DNA from: Marinobacter psychrophilus
Lineage (GTDB): Bacteria; Pseudomonadota; Gammaproteobacteria; Pseudomonadales; Oleiphilaceae
Direction: 5' to 3'
Length of the DNA: 64,000 nucleotides
NCBI RefSeq assembly: GCF_001043175.1
Contig: NZ_CP011494.1
Coordinates: forward strand, 682,001 to 746,000
In this document: positions 35,896-47,905 of the stretch, in pieces
How the letters are laid out: the number at the start of each line of letters is the position of its first letter
Position numbering within the stretch: the stretch's first letter is position 1
The notes under the pieces: model-generated
Database searches by the model: none
Told to the model about the DNA's origin: nothing
The model's input: the letters and a program-made list of their open reading frames with translations, nothing else
Position numbers and translations under genes: made by a program

Positions 35896-36366
35896 ATGCC
35901 TAGAAGAAGAATTGCAGCAAAGCGGGAAATCATCCCAGATCCTAAGTTCGGCAGTGCACGTCTTGCCAAATTCATCAATCACGTGATGGAAAGCGGTAAA
36001 AAAGGCGTAGCAGAGCGCATTGTTTATGGCGCGCTCACTATTGTTGCCGAAAAATCCAAAGAAGAGCCGATCGACATGTTCGAAAAGGCCCTGGAGAACA
36101 TCCAGCCGATGGTAGAGGTTAAATCCCGTCGTGTGGGTGGTGCTACCTACCAGGTGCCGGTCGAAGTACGGCCTTCCCGTCAGCACGCGCTGGCCATGCG
36201 TTGGCTCGTTGACTTTTCACGAAAGCGCGGTGAGAAATCCATGGCGCAGCGCCTGGCCGGGGAAATCCTCGATGCTGTAGAAAGTAAGGGTGCCGCTGTC
36301 AAGAAGCGGGAAGATGTTCATCGCATGGCAGAAGCCAACAAGGCGTTCTCTCACTTCCGTTTCTAA
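35896..36366 (+). CDS. rpsG: Ribosomal protein S7
   Basis: Nucleates folding of the 30S head and contacts E- and P-site tRNA. 156 residues, the usual short form. Begins [16 protein letters not shown] and contains [17 protein letters not shown]. In E. coli S7 represses the operon by binding the rpsL-rpsG gap; the 111-base gap here (35785-35895) is large enough for a similar site, but I could not identify it. fusA follows after 18 bases. Confidence 0.98.
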   Translation: MPRRRIAAKREIIPDPKFGSARLAKFINHVMESGKKGVAERIVYGALTIVAEKSKEEPIDMFEKALENIQPMVEVKSRRVGGATYQVPVEVRPSRQHALAMRWLVDFSRKRGEKSMAQRLAGEILDAVESKGAAVKKREDVHRMAEANKAFSHFRF

Positions 36367-36384
36367 ACAGCCGAGGTTTATACA

Positions 36385-38490
36385 GTGGCACGTAAGACTC
36401 CGATTAAGCGATATCGAAATATTGGTATTGTTGCGCACGTTGATGCGGGCAAAACCACAACTACCGAGCGGGTTCTGTTCTACACAGGTGTCTCGCACAA
36501 AATCGGTGAAGTCCATGATGGCGCTGCGACTATGGACTGGATGGAGCAGGAGCAGGAGCGTGGTATTACTATTACGTCTGCTGCAACGACCTGCTTTTGG
36601 CAGGGTATGGACAAGCAGTATCCTGAGCATCGCATCAATATTATCGACACCCCGGGACACGTTGACTTTACCATCGAGGTAGAGCGTTCATTGCGTGTGC
36701 TTGACGGCGCTGTTGTTGTGTTCTGTGGTTCTTCTGGTGTTGAGCCGCAGTCCGAGACTGTGTGGCGTCAGGCCAATAAGTACGAAGTGCCGCGCATGGT
36801 GTTCGTCAACAAGATGGATCGCGCTGGTGCTAACTTCCTGCGCGTCGTTGGTCAGATCGAAAAGCGTCTGGGTGCAAAATGTATTCCGGTTCAGTTGCCG
36901 ATTGGCGCGGAAGAAGATTTTGCCGGTGTAATCGACCTGATTCGTAATAAGGCGATCTACTGGAATCCGGATGATGCTGGCGTAACGTACGAGCAGCGTG
37001 ATGTTCCTGCCGAGATGGCGGACGAAGTCGCCCAGTACCGCGAAAAAATGATGGAAGCGGCTGCAGAAGCGGACGACGAGCTAACCATGCGCTACCTCGA
37101 CGAAGGCGAACTCAACGTCGAAGATATCAAGAAAGGTCTTCGGATGCGCACCTTGGCAAACGAGATCGTGGTTGCGACCTGTGGTTCTGCGTTCAAAAAC
37201 AAGGGCGTCCAAGCAGTGCTTGACGCTGTCGTTGAATTCTTGCCGGCGCCGAATGAAGTTAAGGCGATTCGTGGTGAAGTCGACGAAAACGGAGCCGAAG
37301 AGACCCGTAAAGCTGATGACGATGCGCCGTTTGCTGCTCTGGCATTCAAGATTGCAACAGATCCCTTTGTTGGCACTTTGACGTTCTTCCGGGTTTACTC
37401 TGGCACGCTTCAGTCTGGCAACGCCGTTTACAACTCTGTGAAGGGCAAAAGAGAGCGTGTCGGCCGTATGGTTCAGATGCATGCGAAGGATCGCCAAGAA
37501 ATCAAGGAAGTTCTTGCAGGCGATATTGCTGCTGCAATTGGTCTGAAGAACGTTACCACCGGCGATACTTTGTGCGACGAAAACCACAAGATTATTCTTG
37601 AGCGTATGGAGTTCCCGGATCCGGTTATTTCGGTAGCGGTTGAACCAAAGACGAAAGCCGATCAAGAGAAGATGGGCGTTGCACTTGGTAAGCTGGCTCA
37701 GGAAGATCCGTCTTTCCAGGTCCGTACCGACGAAGAGTCTGGTCAGACGATCATCTCCGGTATGGGCGAGCTGCACCTGGATATCATCGTTGATCGCATG
37801 CGTCGCGAATTCAGTGTTGAGGCAAACATCGGTAAGCCCCAGGTGGCCTATCGCGAGTGCATCCGTAAGTCGGTGGATGTAGAAGGGAAGTTTGTGCGTC
37901 AGTCAGGCGGTCGCGGCCAGTACGGTCACGTTAAAGTCAAGATTGAACCACTGCCCCTAGACATAGAAGACGCCGAGAACTTCATTTTCGTCAACGAAAT
38001 CGTTGGTGGTACTGTGCCCAAGGAATACATCCCGGCGGTTCAGCAGGGTATCATCGAGCAAATGAAGAACGGCTGTCTGGCCGGTTACCCGCTGCTGGGT
38101 ATCAAGGCAACCTTGTACGACGGTTCCTTCCACGATGTAGACTCCAACGAAATGGCGTTTAAAATCGCGGGTTCCATGGCGATGAAGAAAGGCGCACTGG
38201 AGGCGAGCCCAGCTTTGCTGGAGCCGTTGATGAAGGTTGAGGTGGTAACACCTGAAGATTACATGGGTGATGTGGTAGGTGACCTGAACCGTCGTCGTGG
38301 CCTGATTCAGGGCATGGAAGACGGTGTGAGTGGAAAGATCGTGCGTTGCGAAGTTCCGTTGTCGGAAATGTTCGGTTATGCCACAGATCTGCGTTCCGCT
38401 ACTCAGGGTCGTGCGTCCTATGCGATGGAATTTTCGCGGTACGCTGAAGCGCCAAATAACATTGCTGAAGCAATTATCAAAAAGGGTTGA
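36385..38490 (+). CDS. fusA: Elongation factor G
   Basis: Translocation GTPase. 701 residues (704 in E. coli). GTG start, with GAGG about 10 bases upstream. G1 [14 protein letters not shown]3 DTPGHVDF and G4 NKMDRAG are in the first 150 residues. The five-domain layout continues to the end, with domain IV/V stretches such as GRGQYGHVK and [20 protein letters not shown]. It has the usual str operon position, 35 bases before tufA. Confidence 0.98.
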   Translation: MARKTPIKRYRNIGIVAHVDAGKTTTTERVLFYTGVSHKIGEVHDGAATMDWMEQEQERGITITSAATTCFWQGMDKQYPEHRINIIDTPGHVDFTIEVERSLRVLDGAVVVFCGSSGVEPQSETVWRQANKYEVPRMVFVNKMDRAGANFLRVVGQIEKRLGAKCIPVQLPIGAEEDFAGVIDLIRNKAIYWNPDDAGVTYEQRDVPAEMADEVAQYREKMMEAAAEADDELTMRYLDEGELNVEDIKKGLRMRTLANEIVVATCGSAFKNKGVQAVLDAVVEFLPAPNEVKAIRGEVDENGAEETRKADDDAPFAALAFKIATDPFVGTLTFFRVYSGTLQSGNAVYNSVKGKRERVGRMVQMHAKDRQEIKEVLAGDIAAAIGLKNVTTGDTLCDENHKIILERMEFPDPVISVAVEPKTKADQEKMGVALGKLAQEDPSFQVRTDEESGQTIISGMGELHLDIIVDRMRREFSVEANIGKPQVAYRECIRKSVDVEGKFVRQSGGRGQYGHVKVKIEPLPLDIEDAENFIFVNEIVGGTVPKEYIPAVQQGIIEQMKNGCLAGYPLLGIKATLYDGSFHDVDSNEMAFKIAGSMAMKKGALEASPALLEPLMKVEVVTPEDYMGDVVGDLNRRRGLIQGMEDGVSGKIVRCEVPLSEMFGYATDLRSATQGRASYAMEFSRYAEAPNNIAEAIIKKG

Positions 38491-38525
38491 TACCCAAGAC
38501 TTGAGTAACAGGAAGAGGTGTAACT

Positions 38526-39722
<1,197 letters not shown>

Positions 39723-39739
39723 TCTACTCGTAGGGTCTG

Positions 39740-39772
39740 AAAAAGGGGCTGATTTAATCAGCCCCTTTTTCT
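39740..39772. terminator. str operon terminator
   Basis: Perfect 15-bp arms AAAAAGGGGCTGATT / AATCAGCCCCTTTTT around one base, ending in a T-run. It separates tufA from the S10 operon promoter. Confidence 0.93.
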
Positions 39773-39818
39773 ATTTTAGTTGCAATGTATGCATCAGCCG
39801 AGTCAGGCAGCATTGCTG

Positions 39819-39847
39819 TTGACAGGGTTGTTTATTATGCATACAAT
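39819..39847 (+). promoter_or_regulatory. S10 operon promoter
   Basis: Consensus TTGACA, 17-base spacer, TACAAT (5 of 6), ending 60 bases before rpsJ. It is one of the strongest protein-gene promoters in the window. Confidence 0.88.
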
Positions 39848-39867
39848 GCGGCTCCTTTTTTGAAGGT

Positions 39868-39884
39868 CAGCGAAAGGTTCGCTG
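39868..39884 (+). other. Hairpin in the short S10 leader
   Basis: Perfect 7-bp stem CAGCGAA / TTCGCTG with loop AGG. The leader is only about 55 bases, much shorter than the 172-base E. coli S10 leader used for L4 autoregulation. Confidence 0.6.
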
Positions 39885-39907
39885 CTACGAGTGGAGTTTG
39901 GTGCAAC

Positions 39908-40219
39908 ATGCAAAGCCAAAAGATTCGGATTCGGTTGAAGGCGTTCGATTACCGCCTGATCGACCAGTCTACGCAAGAGATTGTCGACACCGCTAAGCGG
40001 ACCGGCGCTCAGGTGCGCGGACCTATTCCTTTGCCTACGCGCAAAGAAAGGTTCACGATTCTGGTTTCACCGCACGTCAATAAAGACGCGCGCGACCAGT
40101 ATGAAATTCGTACCCATAAGCGTTTGCTCGACATTGTTGAGCCGACGGAAAAGACAGTAGATGCTTTGATGAAACTAGACCTGGCAGCAGGTGTAGACGT
40201 TCAGATCAGCCTCGGTTAA
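39908..40219 (+). CDS. rpsJ: Ribosomal protein S10 (NusE)
   Basis: 30S head protein that also acts with NusB in rRNA antitermination. 103 residues from the ATG at 39908, the E. coli length, starting [19 protein letters not shown]. The frame is open farther upstream, but that part covers the promoter and leader. First gene of the S10 operon; rplC follows after 75 bases. Confidence 0.98.
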   Translation: MQSQKIRIRLKAFDYRLIDQSTQEIVDTAKRTGAQVRGPIPLPTRKERFTILVSPHVNKDARDQYEIRTHKRLLDIVEPTEKTVDALMKLDLAAGVDVQISLG

Positions 40220-40294
40220 TACCGCCTGGTATTAACCTGTGTAACTGTCATAAGGCCATAGAGGGTGCAAGCCCCGTACACTTAGAGGTGAAAC

Positions 40295-40933
40295 ATGGCA
40301 ATTGGTATTGTCGGTCGGAAGGCCGGTATGACCCGTATATTTACGGAAGACGGGCAAGCGTTGCCCGTAACGGTGATCGAGGTTGATTCTAACCGCATCA
40401 CCCAACTCAAAACTCTTGAAAACGACGGCTACCGTGCAGTTCAGATAACGGTAGGTTCGCGTCGTTCCTCTCGCGTTAATAAGAGTGCAGCAGGTCATTT
40501 CGCGAAAGCCGGTGTTGAAGCGGGTCGTAGCGTATGGGAATTTCGTTTGGCAGACGGCGAAGGTGAAGACCTCGTTGCCGGCGGCGAAATTACTGCGTCA
40601 GTCTTTGAAGATGGTCAGGCTGTTGATGCCACAGGTACATCCAAAGGTAAGGGTTTCCAGGGCGGCGTAAAGCGCTGGAACTTTGCCATGCAGGATGCGA
40701 CCCACGGCAACTCCCTGTCTCACCGTGCTCCGGGTTCTATTGGTCAAAACCAGACTCCGGGTAAAGTATTCAAAGGCAAAAAGATGGCGGGCCAGATGGG
40801 TAATGCTCAGGTTACTGTGCAAAACCTGAAAATTGTCCGTGTCGACGCTGAGCGCAATCTTCTGCTGGTTAGTGGTGCCGTCCCCGGCGCGACTGGTGGC
40901 GATGTTGTCATCAAGCCTGCTGTTAAAGCCTGA
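40295..40933 (+). CDS. rplC: Ribosomal protein L3
   Basis: 50S assembly protein whose loop reaches toward the peptidyl-transferase centre. 212 residues (209 in E. coli). Signature [40 protein letters not shown] region spans about residues 130-168, including the methylatable glutamine area. AGAGGTGA ribosome site. rplD begins 11 bases after its stop. Confidence 0.97.
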   Translation: MAIGIVGRKAGMTRIFTEDGQALPVTVIEVDSNRITQLKTLENDGYRAVQITVGSRRSSRVNKSAAGHFAKAGVEAGRSVWEFRLADGEGEDLVAGGEITASVFEDGQAVDATGTSKGKGFQGGVKRWNFAMQDATHGNSLSHRAPGSIGQNQTPGKVFKGKKMAGQMGNAQVTVQNLKIVRVDAERNLLLVSGAVPGATGGDVVIKPAVKA

Positions 40934-40944
40934 GGAGCGGTTCG

Positions 40945-41550
40945 ATGGAATTGACAATTACAGGTAGCGGTCAGGGAATTACGGTTTCCGAGGCTACCTT
41001 CGCAAAAGATTTTAATGAAGCATTGGTTCACCAAGTGGTTGTGGCCTATATGGCTGCCGGCCGTCAGGGTACCAAAGCTCAGAAAACCCGTTCAGAAGTC
41101 AGGGGTGGTGGTAAGAAGCCTTGGCGTCAGAAGGGTACTGGTCGTGCTCGTGCTGGTACTATCCGCAGCCCGATTTGGCGCTCCGGTGGTGTTACCTTTG
41201 CAGCGAAGCCTCGCAGCTACGAGCAAAAGGTAAACCGTAAAATGTACCGCGCTGCAATGCGCTCCATTTTGTCCGAGCTGGTCCGTCAGGAACGCCTGAT
41301 TGTGGTTGACGATTTTTCGATCGACACCCCCAAGACCAAGGCCTTTACTGCCAAGTTGGCTGACATGGGTTTAAGTAATGTGCTGATCCTGTCGGAAAAT
41401 CTTGATCAGAACCTGCACCTGGCCTCACGCAACGTGCCTCACGTCGATGTACGTGATGTTGCTGGTCTGGATCCGGTTAGCCTGGTTGCTCACGAGAAAA
41501 TCGTAGTGACTGTTCCCGCTCTGAAGAAAATCGAGGAGATGCTGGGATGA
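40945..41550 (+). CDS. rplD: Ribosomal protein L4
   Basis: Exit-tunnel protein. 201 residues, as in E. coli. The tunnel-lining loop [20 protein letters not shown] (about residues 53-72) is intact, a region where macrolide resistance changes occur. In E. coli it also represses the S10 operon, but the matching leader is absent here. Its stop overlaps the rplW start (ATGA). Confidence 0.97.
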   Translation: MELTITGSGQGITVSEATFAKDFNEALVHQVVVAYMAAGRQGTKAQKTRSEVRGGGKKPWRQKGTGRARAGTIRSPIWRSGGVTFAAKPRSYEQKVNRKMYRAAMRSILSELVRQERLIVVDDFSIDTPKTKAFTAKLADMGLSNVLILSENLDQNLHLASRNVPHVDVRDVAGLDPVSLVAHEKIVVTVPALKKIEEMLG

Positions 41551-41840
41551 ATCAGGAACGTATCTATAAGGTTCTGTTAGGGCCTCACGTATCGGAGAAA
41601 GCATCTCGAGTGGCCGAACATGGTCAGGTCGTGTTTCGGGTCGCCCCGGACGCTACCAAGCCCGAGATTAAGAAAGCCGTTGAGCAATTGTTCAACGTCA
41701 CCGTCGAAGGTGTTCAGGTTCTGAATCGTAAGGGCAAGCTTAAACGCACAGCTCGCGGGTTCGGCAAACGTAATGACATTCGTAAGGCTTATGTAAAGCT
41801 GGCTGAAGGTCAGGACATCGATTTTCTGGATGTGGAATAA
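41547..41840 (+). CDS. rplW: Ribosomal protein L23
   Basis: Tunnel-exit protein and docking site for trigger factor and SRP. 97 residues (100 in E. coli). Begins [20 protein letters not shown], with the nascent-chain-facing loop around [16 protein letters not shown]. The start overlaps the rplD stop by 4 bases. Confidence 0.97.
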   Translation: MNQERIYKVLLGPHVSEKASRVAEHGQVVFRVAPDATKPEIKKAVEQLFNVTVEGVQVLNRKGKLKRTARGFGKRNDIRKAYVKLAEGQDIDFLDVE

Positions 41841-41857
41841 GGTAAAGGGGTCGTAAT

Positions 41858-42685
41858 ATGCCGATCGTCAAAACCAAGCCAACATCTCCCGGACGCCGTC
41901 ACGTTGTAAAGCTGTACAACCCGGATTTACACAAAGGGCGTCCTTACGAACCGTTGGTCGAATCGCAAAGCAAGACGGGTGGCCGTAATAATAATGGCCG
42001 TATCACTACCCGTCACATTGGTGGTGGCCATAAACAGCACTACCGCATAATAGATTTCAAGCGGATCAAAGATGGTATTCTTGCGACAATCGAACGCATT
42101 GAATACGATCCCAACCGCTCGGCGCACATCGCGCTGATCAAGTACGCTGATGGCGAGCGCCGTTACATTATCGCTCCCAAAGGCATGCAGATCGGTGAGC
42201 CTGTGCGTTCAGGAATCGACGCGCCTATCAAGGTGGGAAGTACATTACCGCTGCGGAATATCCCAGTTGGTTCTGTGATCCATTGCGTTGAGCTCAAGCC
42301 TGGTAAAGGTGCACAGTTGGCTCGCTCTGCGGGCGCATCGGTGCAGCTGGTAGCTCGGGAAGGCGCATACGCGACTATTCGTCTACGCTCAGGTGAAATG
42401 CGAAAGGTGCTTGTAGATTGTCGTGCTACGTTGGGTGAAGTATCCAACAGTGAGCACAGTCTCAAGCGGCTTGGTAAAGCGGGTGCATCACGCTGGCGCG
42501 GAAAGCGTCCAACGGTACGCGGTGTGGCTATGAACCCAGTTGACCACCCACACGGTGGTGGTGAAGGGCGTACCTCTGGCGGGCGTCACCCAGTTACTCC
42601 ATGGGGTGTTCCGACCAAAGGGCATAAGACTCGTAAGAACAAACGTACTGACAATATGATAGTACGTCGTCGTTCAGCCAAGTAA
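41858..42685 (+). CDS. rplB: Ribosomal protein L2
   Basis: Needed for subunit joining and peptidyl-transferase function. 275 residues (273 in E. coli). The conserved C-terminal [14 protein letters not shown] contains the functionally important histidine (His231 region). The N-terminal [12 protein letters not shown] is typical. rpsS follows after 23 bases. Confidence 0.98.
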   Translation: MPIVKTKPTSPGRRHVVKLYNPDLHKGRPYEPLVESQSKTGGRNNNGRITTRHIGGGHKQHYRIIDFKRIKDGILATIERIEYDPNRSAHIALIKYADGERRYIIAPKGMQIGEPVRSGIDAPIKVGSTLPLRNIPVGSVIHCVELKPGKGAQLARSAGASVQLVAREGAYATIRLRSGEMRKVLVDCRATLGEVSNSEHSLKRLGKAGASRWRGKRPTVRGVAMNPVDHPHGGGEGRTSGGRHPVTPWGVPTKGHKTRKNKRTDNMIVRRRSAK

Positions 42686-42708
42686 ACGACTACATAGAGG
42701 TAAATGCT

Positions 42709-42984
42709 GTGCCACGTTCTTTAAAGAAAGGTCCTTTCATAGACCTGCATCTGTTGAAGAAGGTCGAGGCAGCTCTGGAAGTGAACGACAAGCGACCAAT
42801 TAAGACCTGGTCGCGTCGTTCCACGATTTTCCCAGAGTTCGTAGGCTTGACCATCGCAGTCCATAACGGCAAGCAACACGTGCCGGTTTATGTCACCGAA
42901 GATATGGTCGGTCATAAACTAGGTGAGTTCGCAGCAACGCGTACTTACCGTGGCCATTCGGCCGACAAGAAAGCTAAACGCTGA
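42709..42984 (+). CDS. rpsS: Ribosomal protein S19
   Basis: 30S head protein near the A-site finger, in complex with S13. 91 residues (92 in E. coli). GTG start with TAGAGG ribosome site. Begins [16 protein letters not shown] and contains [23 protein letters not shown]. Confidence 0.97.
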   Translation: MPRSLKKGPFIDLHLLKKVEAALEVNDKRPIKTWSRRSTIFPEFVGLTIAVHNGKQHVPVYVTEDMVGHKLGEFAATRTYRGHSADKKAKR

Positions 42985-43001
42985 TTGTGAGGGGAAATGA
43001 A

Positions 43002-43334
43002 ATGGAAGTAGCAGCCAAGTATAAGGGCGCTCGCCTCTCAGCTCAGAAAGCTCGTCTTGTTGCCGATCAGGTTCGCGGCAAGGCTGTTGAGGACGCTCTG
43101 AATATTTTGACTTTCAGCCCTAAGAAAGCAGCTGGGATTATCAAGAAAGCTCTTGAGTCCGCAATTGCTAACGCTGAGCATAACGAAGGTCTGGACGTAG
43201 ATGATCTGCGGGTCTCCACTGTTATGGTGGATGAAGGCCCAACGCTCAAGCGGATTAAAGCTCGAGCCAAGGGGCGCGCTGACAGAATCATGAAGCGCAC
43301 CTGTCATATCACCGTCAAGGTCGCCGACAAGTAG
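43002..43334 (+). CDS. rplV: Ribosomal protein L22
   Basis: Lines the exit tunnel opposite L4. 110 residues from the ATG at 43002, the E. coli length, with GAGGGG upstream; the in-frame GTG at 42987 includes that ribosome site and is unlikely. Contains the beta-hairpin stretch [20 protein letters not shown]. Confidence 0.96.
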   Translation: MEVAAKYKGARLSAQKARLVADQVRGKAVEDALNILTFSPKKAAGIIKKALESAIANAEHNEGLDVDDLRVSTVMVDEGPTLKRIKARAKGRADRIMKRTCHITVKVADK

Positions 43335-43345
43335 GAGATGCTCAG

Positions 43346-44029
43346 ATGGGTCATAAAGTAAATCCGATCGGCTTTCGCCTGGGTGTGATCAAAGAGCACA
43401 ACTCAGTATGGTATGCCGATAAAAAGGACTACGCGAAAAACCTGTTGAACGACATTCAGGTTCGTGAATTCCTCGACAAGCGTCTGGTTAAGGCGTCTGT
43501 TAGTAAGATTGTGATCGAGCGCCCTGCTCAGAACGCCCGAATCACGATCCATACCGCCCGCCCGGGTATTGTTATCGGGAAGAAGGGTGAAGATGTTGAC
43601 CGTCTTCGTCGTGAAGTTAGCGACATGATGGGTGTGCCTGTGCACATCAACATCGAAGAAGTCCGCAAGCCGGACCTGGATGCCCGTTTGGTAGCGCAAA
43701 ACGTTGCTGGTCAGTTGGAGCGTCGTGTGATGTTCCGTCGTGCTATGAAGCGCGCGGTACAGAACGCCATGCGCCAAGGCGCCAAGGGCATCAAGATTCA
43801 GGTTGGCGGTCGTCTCGGGGGAGCTGAAATTGCCCGTTCCGAGTGGTATCGCGAAGGTCGTGTTCCGCTGCATACATTGCGTGCAGATATTGATTACGGA
43901 ACCTACGAGGCGCATACCACTTACGGCGTAATCGGCGTCAAGGTATGGATCTTCAAAGGTGAGATTCTTGGTGGTATGGAACAAGTCCGTGCTGACAAGA
44001 AAGCCTCTGGGAAGAAAGGTTCTAAGTAA
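43346..44029 (+). CDS. rpsC: Ribosomal protein S3
   Basis: mRNA-entry protein with helicase-related role. 227 residues (233 in E. coli). The KH domain carries [17 protein letters not shown]. The N-terminal [16 protein letters not shown] is characteristic. The C-terminal tail is Lys/Gly rich. Confidence 0.97.
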   Translation: MGHKVNPIGFRLGVIKEHNSVWYADKKDYAKNLLNDIQVREFLDKRLVKASVSKIVIERPAQNARITIHTARPGIVIGKKGEDVDRLRREVSDMMGVPVHINIEEVRKPDLDARLVAQNVAGQLERRVMFRRAMKRAVQNAMRQGAKGIKIQVGGRLGGAEIARSEWYREGRVPLHTLRADIDYGTYEAHTTYGVIGVKVWIFKGEILGGMEQVRADKKASGKKGSK

Positions 44030-44041
44030 AGGGGCACTCTT

Positions 44042-44455
44042 ATGCTGCAACCAAAACGCACCAAATTTCGCAAGGTAATGAAGGGTCGTAACACCGGCCT
44101 TGCTCACCGCGCTAACAAGGTGAGCTTCGGTGAATACGGATTGAAGGCGGTGACTCGCGGGCGTATAACTGCTCGCCAGATTGAAGCCGCACGTCGTACC
44201 ATGACCCGTAAGATCAAACGGGGTGGTAAGATTTGGATTCGCGTCTTCCCGGACAAGCCAATTACTGGCAAGCCGCTGGAAGTTCGTATGGGTAAAGGTA
44301 AAGGTTCTGTCGAGTACTGGGTGGCTGAAGTTCAGCCAGGCCGTATGCTCTATGAGATGGAAGGTGTGACTGAAGAAATCGCACGCGAAGCTTTCACTCT
44401 GGCGGCTGCGAAGCTGCCGGTACAGACCACCTTCGTAACGAGGACGGTGATGTGA
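44042..44455 (+). CDS. rplP: Ribosomal protein L16
   Basis: Helps position A- and P-site tRNA. 137 residues (136 in E. coli). Begins [20 protein letters not shown]; contains [19 protein letters not shown] around the hydroxylated-arginine loop. Its TGA stop overlaps the rpmC start. Confidence 0.97.
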   Translation: MLQPKRTKFRKVMKGRNTGLAHRANKVSFGEYGLKAVTRGRITARQIEAARRTMTRKIKRGGKIWIRVFPDKPITGKPLEVRMGKGKGSVEYWVAEVQPGRMLYEMEGVTEEIAREAFTLAAAKLPVQTTFVTRTVM

Positions 44456-44646
44456 TGAAAGCAACAGAGCTGCGTGCAAAGTCAGCCGAGGAGCTGAACA
44501 AAGAGCTGATCGGTCTCCTGAAGGAGCAGTTTAACCTGCGCATGCGTAAGGCGACAGGCCAGCTGAATCAGTCTCATCTTCTCCCTGGGGTGAAGCGTGA
44601 TATTGCTCGCGTGAAAACAGTATTGAACGAAAAGGCAGGACAGTGA
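44455..44646 (+). CDS. rpmC: Ribosomal protein L29
   Basis: Small helical tunnel-exit protein. 63 residues from the ATG at 44455, the E. coli length; the GTG one codon earlier is possible. Begins [19 protein letters not shown]. The start shares its A with the rplP TGA stop. rpsQ begins 1 base after its stop. Confidence 0.95.
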   Translation: MKATELRAKSAEELNKELIGLLKEQFNLRMRKATGQLNQSHLLPGVKRDIARVKTVLNEKAGQ

Positions 44647-44647
44647 C

Positions 44648-44914
44648 ATGACCGAAACTACCCAAACTGCCAGAACTTTGAGCGGCAAGGTCGTGAGCAA
44701 CAAGATGGAGAAGTCCATCGTGGTGTTGGTCGAGCGTCAGGTAAAGCACCCTCTGTACGGTAAGTACATGAAACGTTCAACCAAGATCCATGCTCACGAT
44801 GAGAGCAACCAGTGCAATATCGGTGACACTGTGATCATTAAGGAAACCCGCCCGGTCTCTAAGACCAAAAGCTGGGCCTTAGTGGAAGTCACTGATCATG
44901 CATCCAAGGTGTAA
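44648..44914 (+). CDS. rpsQ: Ribosomal protein S17
   Basis: 30S primary binding protein with an OB fold. 88 residues (84 in E. coli). Contains [20 protein letters not shown] and [20 protein letters not shown]. It starts directly after rpmC and ends the S10 operon part; rplN begins the spc part 18 bases later, with no terminator visible between them. Confidence 0.96.
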   Translation: MTETTQTARTLSGKVVSNKMEKSIVVLVERQVKHPLYGKYMKRSTKIHAHDESNQCNIGDTVIIKETRPVSKTKSWALVEVTDHASKV

Positions 44915-44932
44915 ATCGCCCGGAGAACAACC

Positions 44933-45301
44933 ATGATTCAGACTCAAACAATGCTTGAAGTCGCGGATAACAGCGGTGCGCGTCAGGTGATGTGCATCAA
45001 GGTCCTGGGCGGTTCACACAGGCGTTATGCTGCAATCGGGGACATTATCAAGGTAACCGTTAAGGAAGCCATCCCCCGCGGTAAAGTAAAAAAAGGCCAG
45101 GTACTGAAGGCTGTCGTAGTGCGCACTCGTAAGGGTGTGCGTCGTCCAGATGGATCTCTGATTCGTTTTGATGGCAACGCGGCCGTACTTCTGAACGCCC
45201 AGGACGCACCCATTGGTACCCGTATCTTCGGACCGGTTACTCGTGAGCTGCGAAATGAGAAGTTCATGAAGATTATCTCACTGGCACCCGAAGTACTTTA
45301 A
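44933..45301 (+). CDS. rplN: Ribosomal protein L14
   Basis: Intersubunit bridge protein and binding site of the silencing factor RsfS. 122 residues (123 in E. coli). Contains [19 protein letters not shown] and the C-terminal [23 protein letters not shown]. First gene of the spc set. Confidence 0.98.
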   Translation: MIQTQTMLEVADNSGARQVMCIKVLGGSHRRYAAIGDIIKVTVKEAIPRGKVKKGQVLKAVVVRTRKGVRRPDGSLIRFDGNAAVLLNAQDAPIGTRIFGPVTRELRNEKFMKIISLAPEVL

Positions 45302-45318
45302 AGGACCAGAGGCCGGAC

Positions 45319-45639
45319 ATGAAAAAGATCAAACGAGATGACGAAGTAATCGTCACTACGGGGAAAGATAAAGGCAAACGTGGTAAAGTCCTGAAAGTTC
45401 AGGACGATGGTAAGGTAATTGTTTCTGGCATCAACATGATGAAGAAGCACACTAAACCAAACCCGGCGCTGAGCACCCCTGGTGGCATCGTCCAAAAAGA
45501 AGCGCCTATCCAGGCTTCTAACGTAGCTATTTTTAATCCGCAGACCGGCAAAGCCGATCGTGTTGGCTTCCAGATCAAGGAAGACGGTGCAAAACAGCGG
45601 ATCTTCAAAGCGACGAAAGAAGCTGTCGATAACCAGTAA
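45319..45639 (+). CDS. rplX: Ribosomal protein L24
   Basis: Assembly initiator protein of the 50S subunit. 106 residues (104 in E. coli). KOW-type motif [20 protein letters not shown] at the N-terminus, followed by [20 protein letters not shown]. rplE follows closely. Confidence 0.97.
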   Translation: MKKIKRDDEVIVTTGKDKGKRGKVLKVQDDGKVIVSGINMMKKHTKPNPALSTPGGIVQKEAPIQASNVAIFNPQTGKADRVGFQIKEDGAKQRIFKATKEAVDNQ

Positions 45640-45654
45640 GCGGTGGTGGTTACG

Positions 45655-46194
45655 ATGCTGAACATGAAAGAGCAGTACAGTAAGGAAGTGATACCCGCCC
45701 TGCAGGAGGTGTTCGGTTACAAGAACATCATGCAGGTGCCGCGTATTGAGAAAATCACCCTGAACATGGGTGTTGGTGAAGCTATCGGTGACAAAAAGCT
45801 GATTGATAACGCAGTCGCTGATCTTGAGCGCCTTGCGGGTCAGAAAGTGGTTGTGACCAAGGCACGCAAATCGGTTGCGGGTTTTAAAGTCCGTGAAGGT
45901 TGGCCAATTGGTTGCAAGGTTACTCTGCGTGGCGAGCGTATGTGGGAATTCTTTGATCGTCTGGTGCACATTGCGGTTCCCCGCATTCGTGACTTCCGCG
46001 GTCTGAACCCAAAATCGTTCGACGGCCGTGGTAACTACAGCATGGGTGTGCGTGAGCAGATCATCTTCCCTGAGATTGAATACGACAGGGTTGACAAGAT
46101 TCGTGGTCTGGATATTACCATTACCACCTCTGCCGGTACCGACGATGAAGGTCGTGAATTGTTGAAAGCGTTTGGCTTTCCGTTCAAGAAATAA
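45655..46194 (+). CDS. rplE: Ribosomal protein L5
   Basis: Binds 5S rRNA and contacts P-site tRNA. 179 residues from the ATG at 45655, the E. coli length; in-frame GTG codons at 45643 and 45646 are less likely. Contains [17 protein letters not shown] and [20 protein letters not shown]. Confidence 0.96.
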   Translation: MLNMKEQYSKEVIPALQEVFGYKNIMQVPRIEKITLNMGVGEAIGDKKLIDNAVADLERLAGQKVVVTKARKSVAGFKVREGWPIGCKVTLRGERMWEFFDRLVHIAVPRIRDFRGLNPKSFDGRGNYSMGVREQIIFPEIEYDRVDKIRGLDITITTSAGTDDEGRELLKAFGFPFKK

Positions 46195-46206
46195 GGAACG
46201 AGAGTA

Positions 46207-46512
46207 ATGGCAAAGGTTTCCATGAAAAACCGTGAGCTCAAGCGCGAGCTAACCGTTGCGAAATATGCGGCGAAGCGTGCTGAGATCAAGGCAACTATCA
46301 AGAACCCCAATACCAGCGATGATGACCGCTGGAATGCACAGATGAAGCTGCAACAGCTTCCTCGCGATGCATCTCCTTCGCGTCTTCGTAATCGTTGCCA
46401 GATAACGGGTCGCCCACACGGCGTCTTGCGTAAGTTCGAACTTTCACGGATTAAACTCCGAGAGTACGGCATGCGCGGAGACGTTCCGGGTCTGACCAAA
46501 GCAAGCTGGTAA
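46207..46512 (+). CDS. rpsN: Ribosomal protein S14, zinc-free type
   Basis: 30S head protein. 101 residues, the long C-minus form without the two CxxC zinc pairs. Begins [14 protein letters not shown] and ends with [21 protein letters not shown] then [11 protein letters not shown]. The 88-base gap to rpsH contains a bulged hairpin. Confidence 0.97.
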   Translation: MAKVSMKNRELKRELTVAKYAAKRAEIKATIKNPNTSDDDRWNAQMKLQQLPRDASPSRLRNRCQITGRPHGVLRKFELSRIKLREYGMRGDVPGLTKASW

Positions 46513-46515
46513 GAT

Positions 46516-46542
46516 AGGCTTCTCGACTGCGGTCGAGAGCCT
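46516..46542 (+). other. Bulged hairpin between rpsN and rpsH
   Basis: Arms AGGCTTCTCGAC and GTCGAGAGCCT form 11 pairs with one bulged T and loop TGCG. No T-run follows, so it is not an intrinsic terminator. Confidence 0.6.
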
Positions 46543-46600
46543 GTTGGTAAGCGGTGCGGCACGCCGCTGCACAACTAAAAAGATCAGGAGTCTCATACCA

Positions 46601-46993
46601 ATGAGCATGCAAGACACGCTTGCGGATATGTTCACACGTATCCGTAATGCCCAGATGGCATCGAAAACAGACGTTAAGATGCCGTCCTCGAAGATGAAAA
46701 TCTCCGTGGCACAAGTCCTGAAGGACGAAGGTTACGTTGCAGATTTTGTGGTTACGGCTGATATCAAGCCTGAGCTGACGATTACTCTGAAGTACTTTGG
46801 TGGCAAGCCGGTTATCGAATCTATCGACCGTGTTAGTCGTCCGAGTTTGCGCCAGTATAAAGGCGCTGCGAAGCTACCGAAAGTATCCGGTGGTTTGGGA
46901 GTCGCGATTGTCTCTACGTCCCAGGGCGTAATGACAGATCGTGCCGCACGTGCTGCCGGCGTAGGTGGCGAAGTCATCTGCACCGTATTCTAG
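46601..46993 (+). CDS. rpsH: Ribosomal protein S8
   Basis: Central-domain 30S protein and, in E. coli, repressor of the spc operon. 130 residues from the ATG at 46601 (E. coli length), with CAGGAG upstream; a frame extension to 46544 is not supported. Contains [18 protein letters not shown] and [16 protein letters not shown]. Confidence 0.97.
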   Translation: MSMQDTLADMFTRIRNAQMASKTDVKMPSSKMKISVAQVLKDEGYVADFVVTADIKPELTITLKYFGGKPVIESIDRVSRPSLRQYKGAAKLPKVSGGLGVAIVSTSQGVMTDRAARAAGVGGEVICTVF

Positions 46994-47002
46994 GAGAATC
47001 AC

Positions 47003-47536
47003 ATGTCCAGGGTTGCCAATAATCCTGTCGTGCTGCCTCCCGGTGTTGAAGTGGAGCTGAACGGTCAGGAAATCAACGTAAAGGGCTCCAAAGGAGCGCT
47101 TCAGTTTTCAATCCACCAAGCGGTTGAAGTAAAGCAGGAAGAAAATCTCCTACGCTTTGCAGCCCGTGATGGTGTTAAACAGTCCCGCGCTCTTGCTGGT
47201 ACAACCCGCGCCTTGGTCAATAATATGGTGACCGGCGTTACCGCAGGCTTTGAGCGTAAGCTTCAGCTGATCGGTGTGGGTTACCGGGCTCAGGCGCAAG
47301 GTACGAAGCTCAATCTGACGCTGGGTTTTTCTCACCCCGTTGCGTACGAGCTGCCCGAGGGGATTACCGTTGAAACTCCGTCAAATACGGAAGTGATTAT
47401 TCGCGGTATCGACAAGCAACAGGTTGGCCACGTCGCCGCTGAAATCCGCGCCTTCCGTCCGCCCGAGCCTTATAAAGGCAAAGGTGTACGTTATGCGGAT
47501 GAGCAGGTAAGACGCAAAGAAGCCAAGAAGAAATAA
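47003..47536 (+). CDS. rplF: Ribosomal protein L6
   Basis: Located near the sarcin-ricin loop and factor-binding site. 177 residues, as in E. coli. Two repeated RNP-like domains; C-terminal signature [25 protein letters not shown] (about residues 152-176). Confidence 0.97.
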   Translation: MSRVANNPVVLPPGVEVELNGQEINVKGSKGALQFSIHQAVEVKQEENLLRFAARDGVKQSRALAGTTRALVNNMVTGVTAGFERKLQLIGVGYRAQAQGTKLNLTLGFSHPVAYELPEGITVETPSNTEVIIRGIDKQQVGHVAAEIRAFRPPEPYKGKGVRYADEQVRRKEAKKK

Positions 47537-47545
47537 GGCGGGACT

Positions 47546-47893
47546 ATGAGCGCGAATAACGAAAGATTGCGTCGCGCACGTAAAGTGCGCATGAAAATTC
47601 GTGAGCTGGGTACAAACCGTCTGTGCGTTCACCGCACACCGCGTCATATGTACGCCCAGGTTACGACAGCAGATGGCAGCCAAGTGCTGGCCACTGCCTC
47701 CACGTTGGATAAGGAACTGCGCCAGGGTGCGACCGGTAACGTGGATGCCGCCAAAAAAGTCGGTCAGCTGATTGCTGAACGTGCCAAAGCGGCGGGTGTT
47801 GAGCAGGTTGCTTTTGACCGCTCCGGTTACCGTTATCACGGTCGCGTACAGGCTTTGGCCGACGCAGCCCGTGAAGCTGGCTTGCAATTCTAA
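47546..47893 (+). CDS. rplR: Ribosomal protein L18
   Basis: Binds 5S rRNA together with L5. 115 residues (117 in E. coli). Contains [20 protein letters not shown] and the C-terminal [20 protein letters not shown]. Confidence 0.97.
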   Translation: MSANNERLRRARKVRMKIRELGTNRLCVHRTPRHMYAQVTTADGSQVLATASTLDKELRQGATGNVDAAKKVGQLIAERAKAAGVEQVAFDRSGYRYHGRVQALADAAREAGLQF

Positions 47894-47905
47894 GAGGTGG
47901 AGAAG

